Source: Ligustrum vulgare (taxonomy: Eukaryota > Streptophyta > Magnoliopsida > Lamiales > Oleaceae). Taken from it: a stretch of DNA of 64,000 nucleotides. This document shows positions 33,808 to 49,200 of the stretch, one piece after another. The notes under the pieces are model-generated. The model had not been told where the DNA came from, made no database searches, and saw nothing but the letters and a program-made list of their open reading frames with translations. Both the position numbers and the translations under genes were made by a program. Position 1 is the first letter of the stretch, and the number at the start of each line of letters is the position of its first letter. Location: contig OY743186.1 in assembly GCA_963555705.1 (NCBI GenBank), positions 36,567,241 to 36,631,240 of the forward strand. Direction: 5' to 3'.

Positions 33808-34849
33808 TAGGGGTGTAAACGGTTTGGTTTGGGTGGTTTTTGATAATTTTTCAAACCAAACCGTTTAAAGCAGTTTGAGATTTTTCCAACCAAAACCAAA
33901 CCAAACCAAACCATTTTTTGCGGTTTGGTGCGGTTTTAAACCGCGGTTTGCAAACGAAACTAAACTAATATATGTAAATCGAGTTAAAATAACTATTGAA
34001 ATAGAATTTTGAATTAAGACATCAAAATTAATTGCAAATAACCCAACGACATTACGGATAAATGTTATAAGACTAAAAAAATTAAAATATATGGGTAAAT
34101 AACTTCTAAAATAGATACAAAGGCACGATCACAAACAAATTATCACAATAATATAAAAAAAAACCTAATAGATAACACAATTCATTCTCAAGTTAAAATT
34201 TTCTATTATTTCACAACAAAACAACTTAAACTCAAATATACCGTATTCCAAGCAAAACTACTGAACTACATGATGAAAGAATGATGCTTTAGGAATTTAG
34301 AGTTTGATGAATTACGGCTGATGATAAAAGATCTCAAGTACAACTAATTTTGCTTAGATAACCATAAATACTCAAGTCATGATTTGCTAAATTAGCAGAA
34401 GAAAAATATTATAACCAAGAAAAAATAAATAATGATCAAGTTTATGCATATTTCCCCCAAAAAAATTATAGGATAAAAAACAAATAAAGTAAGAAAGTCA
34501 CCGGTAGTACTTAGTTGTTAGCACTAGCAAAATGTCTTTCTTAACAATAAAGGAAAAGTAAGGTGCCCATTCATATAAATTGAAAATAAAAGTATAAAAT
34601 TGAAAATAAAAGCAATAAATTTTTTTTGTATTTTTGCAATTAAAAAATTAAATTTTAATTGTAATTTTTTAGCGGGTTGGCGGGTTGAAACGGGTTTTAA
34701 AAAATGAAACCTAAACCAAACCATTTGAAAGCAGTTCGGTTTGGGTTAAAACCGAAACGTTGACGGGTCCGCGTGGATCCGAACCAACGGTTTCGAAATT
34801 GCGGTTTGATATCGGTTTGGCGATTTGACGGTTTCATTGTACAGCCCTA
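33808..34849. mobile_element. Non-autonomous hAT-type element, TSD CTAACAAG
   Basis: Exact 8 bp duplication CTAACAAG at 33800-33807 and 34850-34857. Ends TAGGGGTGTAAACGG and, from the right, TAGGGCTGTACAATG. Subterminal GGTTTGG/CCAAACC repeats. The interior is AT-rich and non-coding. Confidence 0.8.
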
Positions 34850-34857
34850 CTAACAAG

Positions 34858-35480
34858 TGAGAGCAACTTGTAAGTATATTGCCTTTAAAATCTTATCAAA
34901 AATTAAAGGTAAAGTTTTATTTTATATTTTTCATTTTTCATCAATATCTAATTCATTTTAAATTATATCATTTTAGTCAAAAATATTTTAACTAATTTTT
35001 TTTTATTTATTATATACAACATATATTTGAAAAATTACATTATTTAATTTAAATTTGAGCAATTATTTAAATATGTTTTATCTATAGCAACTTTAGTATA
35101 TCACACGGGTGTGAGCAATTACAAAATGTACAAACAATGTATTATTTAAAGAAGTTTTTCAAAATTGATGAGAATTGTAATTGATTTTTATTTTGAGCAT
35201 TCCTCGACAGTCTTTATCATTAATCAAAGCAATTATGTGTTCAATTTTTTTTTTTTTTACTTTAAGCCTTTGTTTGACAAACTCAAAAGAAACATGTTTT
35301 TAAATAATATAATTTTTCAAATTATTTTTTAATCATACATATTTTTTTCTCCATTTTTTACATCGAAAACATAAAAAAAATATATGCATAAAAAAAAATA
35401 TATTTTTAAACACTAAAATTTTAAGAGATCGAGTGTAAAATTTCTTCCGTTGGATGACACGTTCGATGTTGCTTTCGACC
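34858..35480. other. Intergenic upstream of SEC10
   Basis: AT-rich; contains a copy of the small dispersed MITE family at about 35266-35420. No gene. Confidence 0.45.
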
Positions 35481-35493
35481 CCAATCAACCAGC

Positions 35494-35641
35494 TATATAT
35501 CTCTCCTCGTAGACTTCGCAGGGACAATCTTCTTTCTCTCGCGCTCAATTCAACGAAGCATAACAGAAAGGGGGAATATTTTTTTATTTTTCTTCAGAAA
35601 ACATAAATCGAAACTCTCATTCTCGTTCATTTACTAAAAAG
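35494..35641 (+). promoter_or_regulatory. SEC10 TATA box and first non-coding exon
   Basis: TATATAT at 35494-35500 is followed by a CT-rich leader. A donor AAAAG/GTACC at 35641-35642 would end a non-coding first exon. The long gap to the ATG (37284) then is a 5' UTR intron, preceded by an ATTAG acceptor. Transcription start is inferred at about 35525. Confidence 0.45.
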
Positions 35642-37283
35642 GTACCATTTCCGCTTTCTGTGTATATCTTTTTTATACGTGTTTTTCACGTAAATGTAAG
35701 GATGTGCACATATTTTTGCTTTTATGAATGCGCCAGAACTAGGCTAGATCGGAGATAGATAGTTCTCTTATTAGTGTTTATCATCCGTACAATTATACTG
35801 GGCATTAATTAATTTGTAAACTTGTATCCTGATACGAGTAGAAATTTTCAACATTTTACTGATTTCTCATTTGAATCTAGTCATATGTAGATTTATTTTC
35901 CCTTCAGTTTCATTTTACTGTTTTTTTATCCACATTTTTAGCTCGAAATGATTACAAGCTACAGCTGCAATTCAGTTTATGAATTGAAAGAAGGGTTGAT
36001 TAGTTGAAAAAGTTGATTTTGGCTGAGTATTTTGATCCGGTTTGGGCGTTAATGAGAATTACAGGGTGATCTTGCCACTTGTTGGATGGTTTTGGGATTG
36101 TTGTAACATAACATAGAGTTTTTTAAAATTAAAACTCTTTTAATTTCAGTTTTGATTTTAATTTTAATTTTAATTTCGGATTTAGCTCCCGTTTGGGCTT
36201 TGAGTTTTAGAATAATGATTTTTTGGAGAATGTGTGGTTAAAAAATATGGAATAATTTTTGATTTATCGTAATATTATTTTATTGGATATTGTGTGATTC
36301 AAAATAAGAGAGAAAAATGTATTAATTAAAATTAAAATGGAGTCCAAATGGGGTTAATAAAAATTAATAACCTTAATTTTATAATGTAACTTATATTTAA
36401 ATTATTTAACATTGTTGGATGTAATTTAGAAGATAACTTGATAGAATACTTTCTCTACATTTTCATACTACGTTTATATAGTTTTGAGAACTCCATAAAG
36501 GCTCCTTTTTTTATCTCCACGAGGTCGTGCCCATAGAAGTAGAACCAACTCCAGGTTATAAGAGTTTTATTTTGGAGTTGTGTAGTACTGAAAATACCCG
36601 CACGAAGGTAAAGCCACACAACTTTAGGACATTATTGTTGATGTGACTCTTTACGGCTTCCTTTTGTACTCTAATATATTTCTCTATATTATTCTTTTGT
36701 TAAATTATATCTATTATTTTGTTGTGTTAATTATAAAACCATGCACAAGTCACTCTTTTTTCTCTAACATCACACGGGATGGAAAAGTTTTACTTTCTAT
36801 AGTATTCCTATAAACTAAAACCTGCCTTTTTGGTCAGCTGTTAATGTTCATCCTTTTTGCAGCATTAGGATTTTGATATTAACTTTCTCTGTTTAGATTT
36901 AAAGCCAAACATCCAAATTAAACCATTTTTGCGGACTTGACACTTGTGGAGCACTGACTGCTGGTCAACATTTTATCATTATTGTGATCTGAATACGAGA
37001 TGCATCAAAATTTGAGTTTCCCTTGTACTTCCCATTGACAGCAACAAATATAAACCACAATTTGGAAATTCACACCACTTTCCATTTTTAATATTGCATA
37101 TAATTTTATGCTCTTTTGTCTGTTCAAAGTCGATGTTATGTAAGCTCTGTTTGCTTGGTTATAAATTATAATCATCATTCCCTTTGCAACTTGATTATAG
37201 TAATAATGACTTGTCTTCAAGTGTCAGATAATAATGCAGAGCTTGTTGCTTTTTTGGTTTCTCATATGTTGGTTATGAATTAG

Positions 37284-40200
37284 ATGAATGAGAATACAGA
37301 TGGAAGGAAGACCAATAGATTTTCTAAACCAGCATCTAAATCGGCATCAACTGACTCCTATCCACTTGTTTTGGACATAGAGAACTTCAAGGTGTTGCCT
37401 CCACAATTATAATGCACGAGTATGAGATTAAGTCTTCCTTCTATAGCTAACTATTGCTAGCAATTTGGATCCTGCAGGGTGAATTTTCATTTGATGCCTT
37501 GTTTGGAAATTTAGTAAATGAGTTGCTGCCTTCTCATTTAGAAGAACAAATAGATGCCTTGGAAGGACAGGGTGGAAATGATGTTTTTCCAAATGGTCAT
37601 CTACGAACTCCATCTGACACAGGAAAGTCAGCACAAGGGCTATCAAGTCCATTATTTCCTGAAGTAGATGCTTTACTATCTTTGTTTAAGAATTCATCTA
37701 CACAGTTGATTGATCTCCGAAAAGAGGTGTTTAATCAGACCTTAAGATGAACCTTTTGCATATATATTTTCAACGGTAACACTTCCTAATTTCGTTAATG
37801 CTTGATCAAAGATTGATGGGAAACTCTCCAACCTTAAAAAGGAAGTCGCTGCCCAGGACTCTAGGCACCGGAAGACACTTACTGAGGTTAGTTTGTTCAC
37901 AGAGCGTAGGTATGGTTTTTTATGAGCAAAAATATGTTTCCTGTGTAAATGCTTACCAAATATTCCGAAACTTCATTGTGAAGCATTTAACCATCTGAAA
38001 CGTAAAAAATCGCCAGAAAGCCAGGGAATCCACAAATATCTTTATGTGTTACCAGCTATATCTATACATCCATATAATTTGGATCTACCAAAAACAATTA
38101 TGAAACTATAGTTAAGAAGCACTATTTTCACGCTAGATCACAATAAGACTCTTTGTTAACATCTTGCTTACATAATAATAATAATAATATCTGCTAACGG
38201 GGCATTGTAAAACCCCGTCTTAGATGCTTTTTTTGCCTCACATGAAAATGAAGGAGTAAATAGAAAAGTACCAACTAAATTACAATTATAGAGTTGAAAT
38301 CTACATCTCATTGGAAGCTAGTTTCCACCAGTACTTGTCGATTAATATGATTTTTTGCGTTTTAAAAAATGAAAGACCCTAGAGGCTTCCGCCTCAATTG
38401 GGTGAGGCGTAAGCCTCATTCATCCTTTAAAAAATACACACCTCAAGGCGTTTTTCCAACGCCTCAGCCCGAGGCGAGCATCAGGAACTTTTTTTATACC
38501 ACGTTACTCGATTTTAAGTATTAGCAGTTAATGTTTCCATGGAAGTTTATTGATATATCTAAACATGGGATATAGTTACAAGTGCATCCTCGTAAGTATA
38601 TATGTCTTGTGTGCTTTATTGGGCAGCTGGAAAAAGGTGTCGATGGCTTGTTTACTAGTTTTGCAAGGCTGGATTCTCGTATATCAAGTGTTGGCCAGAC
38701 TGCTGCTAAAATAGGAGATCATCTACAGGTAAAACTTGTCTAAAGCTTAATTCATCTGATTGTTATATTGTTCTTGATATTTTTAGAAGTGAAATTTATT
38801 ATTCAAAGAATTGTGATTAGAATTTATGGAGGATGAGATATTGTATGAACTCAAGGAGTCACTTCTTTCCAATTAAAAAAAGAAATAAAAGGAAATTATT
38901 GAATCCCTTAGATGTGGTAGCCCATAGCTATCTGATGGATTTGCCTTTTCCTGTAACTCTTAGTAGCTTGCTATAACCTTTGAAGAATTTATTACCCAAA
39001 TGGCTGATTTTGCTTTTTTGCACGTTCATAAAACCTTTCTCTTCACTTAGAAGTTAGAAGCTTCAAGGGCTTCCTGAAATGATTATACTCCCTCCATCCC
39101 ATTCATATAGGCCATCTTTCTTTTTTCTCTTGTCCCAATTATATAGGTTTTTTTTTTATTGGAAAGTATTTATTTTGTTTGTTTATTAATATACCCATAT
39201 TTATTACTTTCAATAATAATAGTTTTGATACTTAAATAAAGGTAAGTTGAGAATTTTCTTTACAAAAATTACATTTTCAATAACATTAAATATGTTTTCT
39301 TAATCTATATGAAAAGTCAAACCAACCTATATAATTGGGACGGAATGAGTAATATATGAAGAAAACAACTGAAAGGAAAATGCTAGCTTTAAAGTTAGAA
39401 ACCTGCTGTTGAAAAATAAGAGGAGAAACATTTACCTCATTATCAATTGTGGAAGAGTCACTCGATGACACGGTAGGGAAGTGTCAGAACCTGGAGAGGA
39501 CCCAATAGTATTATCAGAATCTGGTAGGGGGCGACTGCAACACCTTTGTTTCTCCTTGAATATCCTTTTTGAAACAAGCCAGGTGATCGTTCGCTCCTAA
39601 CTTCATCTTAAAACTTCCCCTTCCCTGAAATCCACAATTGCTTCTCTTCAAATAAGATTCATTCCTCTTCCTTACACCAATCTCTCTCCCTGAAGAGCTA
39701 CCAAGGGAATAGCCCCAGAATAGGAGTCCAGTTCACAAAACTGAACATCTATAGAAGCATGTATTTTCCTGTACGAGGATGAAAACACACATTTCTAGTA
39801 GTTGGAATATCCAAGAAAGACACATTTATGAGCATGGGGATCAAACTTATCTGTAAGGTGAGAATGTACGTGGACATAATACAGAGAACCAAACACTTTG
39901 AGACTAGTTCACGGAAGAGGGAATATAATGAAATCATGACAACATCTTTAAATGGGGTTCATAGTCAATTATATAAGTAGGCATCCATTTTATAAGAAAA
40001 ATACTAGTCATGACAGCTTCAGCCCATAAGTGCTTAGAAACTTGCATAGTAAAGGATAAAACCATGGCCACCTCCAGGACAATACTTAACGAGACCATCT
40101 AACCTTTTCTCAACCCTCTTACTTACATGGGACCAAAAGTCTATGGACATAGGATTAGCTTCAAAGGAAAAACTGAGTATTTAAAATGCCAATTCCCTAT

Positions 40201-43200
40201 AAAGCTGCCCAATCTAATCCTGATTCCCAGTCAAAATCTTGTGAAATGTTAATACACACTACCACACCAGTTGCCATGTTCATCTAAGACCTGATGCAGC
40301 ATCAGAAACTTAAAAAGTTCTAAAATGTTAATGTTACAAATAAGCCTTTAGGAAATAGTGTCATATGAAAACTGTAAATGTGATGTGTTTGGTAAAAGTC
40401 AAAAATTGGTTTATAAACATGTTTATAAATCACATAATTTCCCAAATCACTTTTTAACCACACATATTTTCTCTCTTTAATTTTCAACCACTACTTTTTA
40501 CCTCAAAATCATAAATAAACCAGTTTATAAACGAAACAGTGTTACCAAATGGTAAGTCCCTCTCTCTCTCTCTTGCGCGCGCGCTTTGTCTCGTCTTTTT
40601 GCAAGTTTATTATCGCATATAATGCTTATAAAAAAGTTAATTGTACATAAAGCCATCTAACACTTAATTGCTGGCTCTTGTTTGCTTATCTAAACTAAAT
40701 ATGCCCCTGTTTGGTACCGATTTAGATTTAGATTTTAATCTAAGTCAAAGTAAACAATCAATTTCAATCATCGTAAGTCCCACCTTTTCGACCACACGTC
40801 TAATCAACTTTTATCAAAATCTACTAAAATTCGATTTTAATCTCCACCAAAGAGGGGCTATATCTCAAATTAGATGATATACAATCACATACCATAATTT
40901 ATTTCAAATTTATTTTCCAGAGTGCAGATGCTCAACGGGAAACTGCTAGTCAAACGATAGACCTCATAAAGGTAAATTTTAATAAATAGGAGTGTGAAGT
41001 TAGTTTTAATCCTTTCGGATGATGATTACCTATATTTTGTGTCAAATCTATTGCATTGATTCTCATTGTGCAGTACTTGATGGAATTCAATAGTAGTCCT
41101 GGGGACCTAATGGAACTTTCGGCTTTGTTCTCTGATGACAGTCGTGTTGCTGAGGCTGCTTTCATTGCACAAAAATTGAGTAAGATGCTTTGCTTTGATA
41201 AAAATTTCACAAATGTACAATTTTATTATTACATATTCTGTTTTTTTGCTCCTTGAACTAGCGAATGAAGTACATATTTATCAAAGACATGGGCAGTCAT
41301 CTTTATAAGTTTTTGTTCTCCATTTCATTTTGTCTTAAAATGGGTAAGCAAAATGAATCTACTGCAAGGATTTTTTATACCATTTTTATACCTTTATAAG
41401 TTTTTGAACGGTAAGCAAAATGAATCTACCGCAAGGATTTTTTAATATCATTTTTTTTTTTGTGTCTTGAATTTTAGTGAACAGGATACATATTTACTAA
41501 ATCCATTAATTGTTGCCTTCTTAAAGTCTTTATTTTGCTTTAATATTCTGTCTTTGAATGGATAAACAAAATGAATCTACTATTGAAGTTCTGAATGGCA
41601 TTTTATTGTCATTGCAAACTTTATTATGATGTTAGTGAAGTTTATGATCAGAGCTTATATTTTCCTCCAATTTTTCTCTCGTGAACCTAGCATATTCTTA
41701 CTAGCATATGTTGTGGATACTTGTGTGCTTATTGCTCACGGGATGTTATGGCTAGTAATCTTTTTTTTCTCTGTTCTCTGATTTCCACATCTTGATGAAT
41801 CATTGATAAAAATTACTGCTTAAAACAGATGGGTACAGTCCCAGTGCTTAAATAGAAGAATGAACCAACAAATATCAATGATTATGGATGTGATGTGAAC
41901 TGCGTAGAAATTGTATTTTCTTGTACAATCAAATGCCAAACTGCATTTTTGTCTTCCCTTTCTTAAATTGTTTGAACCGTGTGACTTTCAACAAATCTTT
42001 CAGAAACAAATTATCCAACTTATACATTTTGCTAGTCAGAACTCAAAATATATTGAGTTTGAAAGATCCTCTTCAAAGGTGTCATTAATTACATGTTGAT
42101 ACCTAACCTTGTGAGGAAATGTTCTCATTCTATCTTCCCTCAAATCTTTACTGTTAAGATATTCATATAAATCTCCACAGTTATTCTGAGAAACATTATT
42201 AAGTTTTTTTCTATGATTAACATAATAGAAGCCCTATTAAAACAAAATGATCGAGATCTTTCTTTCGAATGATGATCCATTCCATTTTCAGTATAAGGTG
42301 TGTTTTTGTTTAAACATTATTTATAAGAAATTTTCAAAACTTGGATTATTCAGTAATTGAAACTCGAAACTCACTGCAATTTGGGAAAAAATTTAATTAC
42401 AGAATTACCCTCACTTTTTTGCCATATGATTAAAGATGTAAAACATTTCGCAATTTCCTTGGGATCTTCTTATAATTTTGTACTATGTAGGTGGAGTTAA
42501 ATGATCTCCAAAATGATTGAAATTTCATATTGGGTTAACTGATGTACATATATGATATATGAAATTTTTTTGTTCAGAGTATATAACTCGTGGTGTTGTA
42601 ATACAATTAGTAATCACTCGATCCTTGAGGTAGAAAGTGAAATAATCCATTTGAGTTACATCGATGAAGAAATCTTAGTTGTTCAAAAGTTGTGGGGATG
42701 GAGGATCATGAGCCTGGATTGTGACTACATTCTAAGATGAGCTGCAGAGAAAGTTTAGTTCATTCTTTGCCTTTTGAATAGCTAAAATATCTTTTGCTAA
42801 TAAGCTTGATTTTTTAGGATCATTTGCTGAGGAAGATATTGGAAGACAAAGCATGGCTGTCTCATCAGTTGTTGGGAATGCAACTGCGAGCCGAGGACTT
42901 GAAGTTGCTGTTGCTAACCTTCAAGAATATTGCAATGGTATGTTTTCTTATTTTTATGCTGTTGATAGTACTAGTTGGAACCTCAAAAGGTGACAAAATT
43001 TTGGACTACTCTGAAGAAGTATAGCAGTCTTCTTTCAAAAGAAGCAAATTGAACACTTTTCTTTCCAAAAAGAGAATTGCTTGATCAAATTCATACCTTC
43101 AAATAGATTCAGTTGGGACAAAGCAAATCACTGTCAATTCAAACTATAGTCGAGTAATGTTCTTCAAGCCCGAATTTGTCACTTCAATATTTATCTAATT

Positions 43201-46200
43201 GGGACTTCCACATTGTTAAAAAAGTCTGTGGAGTTGTATAGTTGCTTCTCTTATATTAGTATACTCTATATATGTAAGAAGTATGAGTAATATAGTTTGA
43301 GCACATTTTCTACTTGTCAAAAAGAAATGATGAATGTCCTCAATGAACATACATACCCTAAATGTAAATGATATATGCAAGAAACATCATTAATAATATC
43401 AATCACCAAATATTTGTTTGTGAGACAGTGCAATAACGAGTAAAAAGTGTTGTTTCAGATATCCCATCATCCTAATGTTTAATTCTGCACTTTGAAGTTA
43501 ACTTGATTTTGTCTAATTCATTTTCTTAGAGTTTAATCAAAATCGATTATGGATAAAAAAAAATTCCTATTTTATGGGGCATGGTCATTGGATGAGCAAA
43601 ATGCAAGGAATAGGCATAGTGAACTGGGGCTTCAGTCTGAATTTCAAAGCTCAGCTCCCACTTCTCCTGAGTAAAGTCATGTTATATATCAACAAATTTA
43701 GAATAAAACATCAGTTCCCAGCAGCTTCAATAACTAATTGACAAAAACAACCCAGCAGAGTCAGGCAGGAAGAGATGATCGGATGGATGTAGGGCTTTAT
43801 TAATTTAATCAGTATATTATATGTTTGAAAGATCACCGTGCTTCAATCCTGCTTTCTTAGATAATAAGTAATATCACACGCACACAAATAAAAAGTTAAA
43901 CTTCACATGGATGGAAAAATTCTGGAATACATCACTTTCTCCTTTTTTTTTTTTTTTTTTTACTGCTTTCTGCTTAAAAACATAGAGTGCTCACTTTATT
44001 TAATATGGATAGTCAATTGCTGCACTTTGTACACATTGCTTCTTTAATAATAGGTTGTCAGGACTTCAGACACACCCTAATATGTTTTGCCAATTTTCTT
44101 GTATATTATCGGCTTTGGAAATGTGAATGTCCTTTTTTCTGTTTTCCTCTAGAATGCAAGATGAATTACCGGATGCACTTTTCCATTAAAAAATCCAAAA
44201 AGTTATGCATTATACCTAACACAAATTACAACAAAAACACATTTTTGGATAGTATGCAGTTGGAAAGGGAAACCCTTTCAAGATGAGCTCCTGCTTATCA
44301 AGGGCCTTTGTTTTGTATTTTTCAACAATCTTGAACTGTAAAACAATTTTTTATTGATTATGAATGACATAATTATTGGAATAAGGTCTAGTTTGTCATT
44401 TTTTTTTTTGTATAAATGATTGATTACTCATTTTTCAATGCCTTTCTAGAACTGGAGAATAGATTGTTGGCCAGATTTGATGCAGCATCGCAAAGAAGGG
44501 AATTATCTACAATGGCAGAGTGTGCAAAAATTTTGTCGCAGGTATACTATTCGATAATTTGTTGTTGCTAGGATTTATCGCTTCTTTACTGCAATTTTTT
44601 TATGTAAGATTTACATAGGTAATTAAAGATATAATATATTAAAAGGAAAAAGAAACTAGCCTTCATCAGATTCCAAGTGCCTGTGTATCAGTACATGTAA
44701 TTAAGGTAATAGGACAATTTGGTTATTTCTCTTCTTTTCTTTTCGTTGAGGTGGGGTTGGGAGAAGGTGTTTATGATATGTGGAAGTTATTCTTTTGTTG
44801 CGTATGATTCCTTTAATGGATTCTTTTATATTTTATTGCCTTAGTTATTCAGTCGGATTAAGTTTCATGTATGTTCCTCAACATTGCTTAAATTATTTGC
44901 TCCCATTATTGGATTGTTGTGAAAAATCAAAATGAAACATTAGATATCACTGTGGAAAAAAAAAATCCCTATCTCCTCTCACATTTTTGTTTTGCAACTC
45001 AGTTTAACAGGGGTACCAGTGCTATGCAACACTATGTGGGATTACGTCCAATGTTTGATTTGGAGGTTATGAATGCAGACACTAGATTGGTTCTTGGTGA
45101 CCCTGGTTCCCAACCTAGTCCTAGCAATGTAGCGAGTGGTCTCACTTCATTATACAAGGATATTACAGGTTTGAATAATGCCATTTTTCTTATCAAAGTT
45201 GGTGAGAACATTCTCATCTGATTTTTGACAACTTGCTTGCAGAAACCGTGAGGAAAGAGGCAGCCACAATAATGGCAGTGTTTCCTTCTCCAGATGATGT
45301 CATGTCAATATTGGTCCAGGTATTCCCGTATTATCCATTTATGATTGCATTTGAGGGAGGGCAAGTCCTGAAGTTCTGTACTGATCCTGGGTAAGATTGG
45401 TTTGTAGTATTAAAATAGTGATTGGTTTTCTGTCTCTGCCTGCAGAGAGTGCTGGAAGACAGAGTTCCCAAACTTCTTGAGAAGTTGTTGATGAAACCCC
45501 CTCTCGTTAATCCACCTTCCATGGAAGAAGGTGGACTGATTTCAGTGAGTGAATTTGATGAGGCTACATATTGTCTAGCAGTGTGAATTCTATGTTGATA
45601 GATATGTTAACCTCTCTTTTGCTTGAGATGTCAGTATCTTAGAATGCTAGCAGTGGCATATGAGAAGACACAAGAGCTTGCTAGAGATTTACGTGGTGTA
45701 GGGTGTGGTGACCTAGACGTTGAAGGTAAAAATGTTGAACTTTTGAATTGCTATCTGATACTAGTTCAACCTGTGTGGTCTGATTAAAAAGGGGGCAGTT
45801 TTGCTGCTTTGATCTGTTTGTTCTCCTCAATCAGAAGAGTGCATGTTTTCTGCATGTTCTTGTGTAACTTATGGTGTTAACTTGCTGATACTGCAAGGAA
45901 CAATGTCTCGATTGACTTAAGAATAGGCTAAGTTGATAGTTGAATTTACGGACTTAATTTGTAGTGGATTTTAGTGTTTCCGATACCAGCTTGGCTTTTT
46001 CTCCCTTTATTTTTTTGTTAAACCTTCCATTAAGCAGACAAGTTCAAGTTGATCTTGAGTGAGATTATAGCTGCCGATTGTCAAATGATGTGTGGGGAAG
46101 CTTTGGTTTTTGAATGTCAATGAATCCTCAAATTTTAAGGATAAAGATATACAATCAGACTGTTCTGTAATTACTATTTTGCAAGATGATGCACAAATTG

Positions 46201-49200
46201 TGGTGGTTATTTGAAAAATCTGAGGAAGGTCTGAGTGTCTAGTGGACCATATTGCAAAAGCTGGAGAAGCTATTGGATTTGGAGGATGAAGACTTGTGCT
46301 TCTAGTAACAAAGATAGGTGACTATGGTCTGAGCCCCTGGTTTGAATTTAAAATTGGAGTTCTCGAGATATGTTATTTCTTCTAGTCAGTTTTATGTGTA
46401 TGAAGATCACAAGTTAGAACTAGAAAGAGCTAATTAGAGAAAAAACTTGGAAGAAATTTTAGCAACTAGTTTAGTTTCATCTGGTTATTGATGGATACTT
46501 ATCTTTGCAGAGTTTGAATAGTCTTCCTACTGCGGCTTCTAACTTGAAAGCTTTGTATTAAAATTGTATGTCTCCTGTAAAAGCTTGAGTGGTATGTTAA
46601 CCCAAAAGTCGATTATAGTTTGACTCCCTTGTCTACAAGGAAACTTGTAAAGCCTTTTCAGGCTTGGCCGACACTGCAAAATAGTAAACTTAATAAATCT
46701 ATGACGAAGTTCCTATTAACTTGGAAACTAAGGGTAAAATGATGGAAATGAAGCAAAGAGGAAGCTCATGAAGTTGTCCATTGGGCATTAGATTATGAAG
46801 AGGTGGAACAGGAATGAATGAATGGATGGGATTCACATATTTTATTCTTTAAGTATATGTAGCTCAAGTAATCTGTTCTGTTTACTTTTAACTTCTACTC
46901 CATCCTTCCAGATTGCCACAATTTTAGCTACTTTGTGAGGGCGGCCGGGGTTTTTTTTTTGGGGGGTGGTTCACTTGATAAATCTTGCACTTTAACTTTC
47001 TCTAAGCAATGCTGTAAACTAAAATTGTTTTGTTTCAAATTTTTAGTTTTATCCTCTATTACCTCTTAAATAAATGCTACTCCCCCGGTCCCAAAAAGAT
47101 AGTCCTGTATACTATTTTTGTCTGTCCCAAAAAGATAGTTTTGTTTCCATATTGAGCATGTATTAAATATTTCATTTCCACATATACCATTATTTAATGT
47201 ATCTTGGTACAATACATACCAATACTTAACAATTGCATTTTCAAATTTTTGTGGGAAACGAAGTGAGTTTACTTAAAACAATAAATAAGGAATAAAGAGT
47301 ATAAATGGAAAATATTGATAAAATTTAATACCCTAACTATATTAACTACCATTTCTTAATCTGTGTGAAAATAACTATAGGACTATCTTTTTGGGACGGA
47401 GGGAGTATTAGTTTGCTTAATGGTGAAATTATGACTTGGTTCATTTACATCCTCTTCTGGTAACATGGTTATTATCTTATTCGTTGTTGCATATTTCATG
47501 TTTTGCTTAACCACATCTGTTTTTTGTTTTTGAGAATTACTGTACAGGTATGCAGCAGATGTTATTGTTTACTTCCTATCTTAAAACAGATTTTTTATCT
47601 GTTGTACAGGCCTAACAGAATCTCTCTTTCTTCCTCATAAAGATATATATATCGAGTATGAGCAGGCATCTCTTAGGCAGCTATATAAAGCAAAGGTTAG
47701 CACGATACTTACTGTTCCTCTCTCTATCTGTAACTTAACTTTTTTAATCTGTCCCTCCCAAGATAGAATCAACATTGCACCCGTCTTTCATAGATTCTCT
47801 TTTTATAATCAGACATTTGTGCTATGATGCAGATGGAGGAACTGCGTGCTGAAACTCAGCAGTCAAATGAGTCAACAGGAACAATCGGGCGATCAAAAGG
47901 TGCTTCCTTAGCATCTTCCCACCAGCAGATATCTGTCACTGTAGTGACCGAGTTTGTGCGATGGAATGAAGAAGCAATAGCTAGATGCACTTTGTTCTCA
48001 TCACAGGTACAATATTTTCTATGTTTCATGTAATTTCATGTTTGGAGCAGAGGTTCATACTTAGTATCTGTGACTTTAACTTTACCACGGTGGATGTTGC
48101 CTCATAATCTACGAAGTAATCCAAAGACGGGTATTAGCTAGTTCTTTTAAGGGAATGATGCTTGAGGTTGGCACTTAACCTCTCCTTATGAAGTGATGAA
48201 GATGGTGGTTGACTTGCAAGGAAGCACTCAACGAGGATGAATGTGGTGGTGGGTTGGGAGGGGGTCAAGTCTTCATCCCGCTTATTGGTACATCAATTGG
48301 TCCTATAACATGAATATACAAATAGGGCTTTGTTGTCTTTTGCCATGTGGAGAAGCTTGGTCAAAGAAAAACCGGGTGAAGCTTTTTACTTGTCTCTTCC
48401 AAGATCTCTTCGCAGGTTCTTGCAATCCAAAATTTTCCTCCAGGATCCTAGTCGTGCCTTCTTAATTTCATGGGATTGTTACTACGAATGAAAATAACCC
48501 AGGAAAAATTAAAAGGCGTGCTGCTAGTTTTTTTAATTGTGAACTGTACATACCAAAAATATAATCATTATCTATAAAGTTTAGTTTATGTTGGAATCTT
48601 ATTTAGAAGGTTTGCACAATTCTTCAGCCTCCGTTCGGCGGCTCATTAATTTGGTTTAAATTGATTTATTTGGGTTTTCTAGGTAAAATCTGTGGTTGAA
48701 AGGTGGAGAGAGAGAATATATGTGGTTAAAAAGTGATTTGGGAAATTGTGTAAATTAAAAACCTATTTAAACTAGAGCCTCCGAACGGAGCGTCAGTTTG
48801 AGTTTTTTAAGATCTTCAAAGGCTTTTTACTAATCTATCTTGTCATCATGCAGCCTGCTACCCTTGCACCTAATGTAAGAGCTGTTTTCACGTGCCTTCT
48901 AGACCAGGTAAGTTAGTCCGTGTCCTATTCACATTTTGGATGCTTCTATTCTGCTGGGTATCCACATCACCTACTTCATGTATACGCCATCCTGTCTCCC
49001 TCTTCAGGTCAGTCTATACATAACAGAAGGGCTAGAAAGAGCTAGAGACAGCTTGACTGAGGCTGCAGCTCTTAGGGAACGGTTTGTGCTGGGAACTAGC
49101 GTCAGTCGAAGAGTTGCTGCTGCAGCTGCTTCAGCTGTAATTACTTAATTACTTTCCCCTTTTTGTACATATGTAGTAGGTTTTAGATCATGATTCGAAA

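Noticed and set aside
37798..37998. Short frames across SEC10 exons and introns
   Set aside because: They are parts of SEC10 exons read through into introns, not separate genes.
38365..38480. GAGGC/GCCTC-rich stretch in SEC10 intron 4 as a SINE
   Set aside because: Several GCCTC words and a hairpin are visible, but no pol III boxes, tail or target duplication could be shown.
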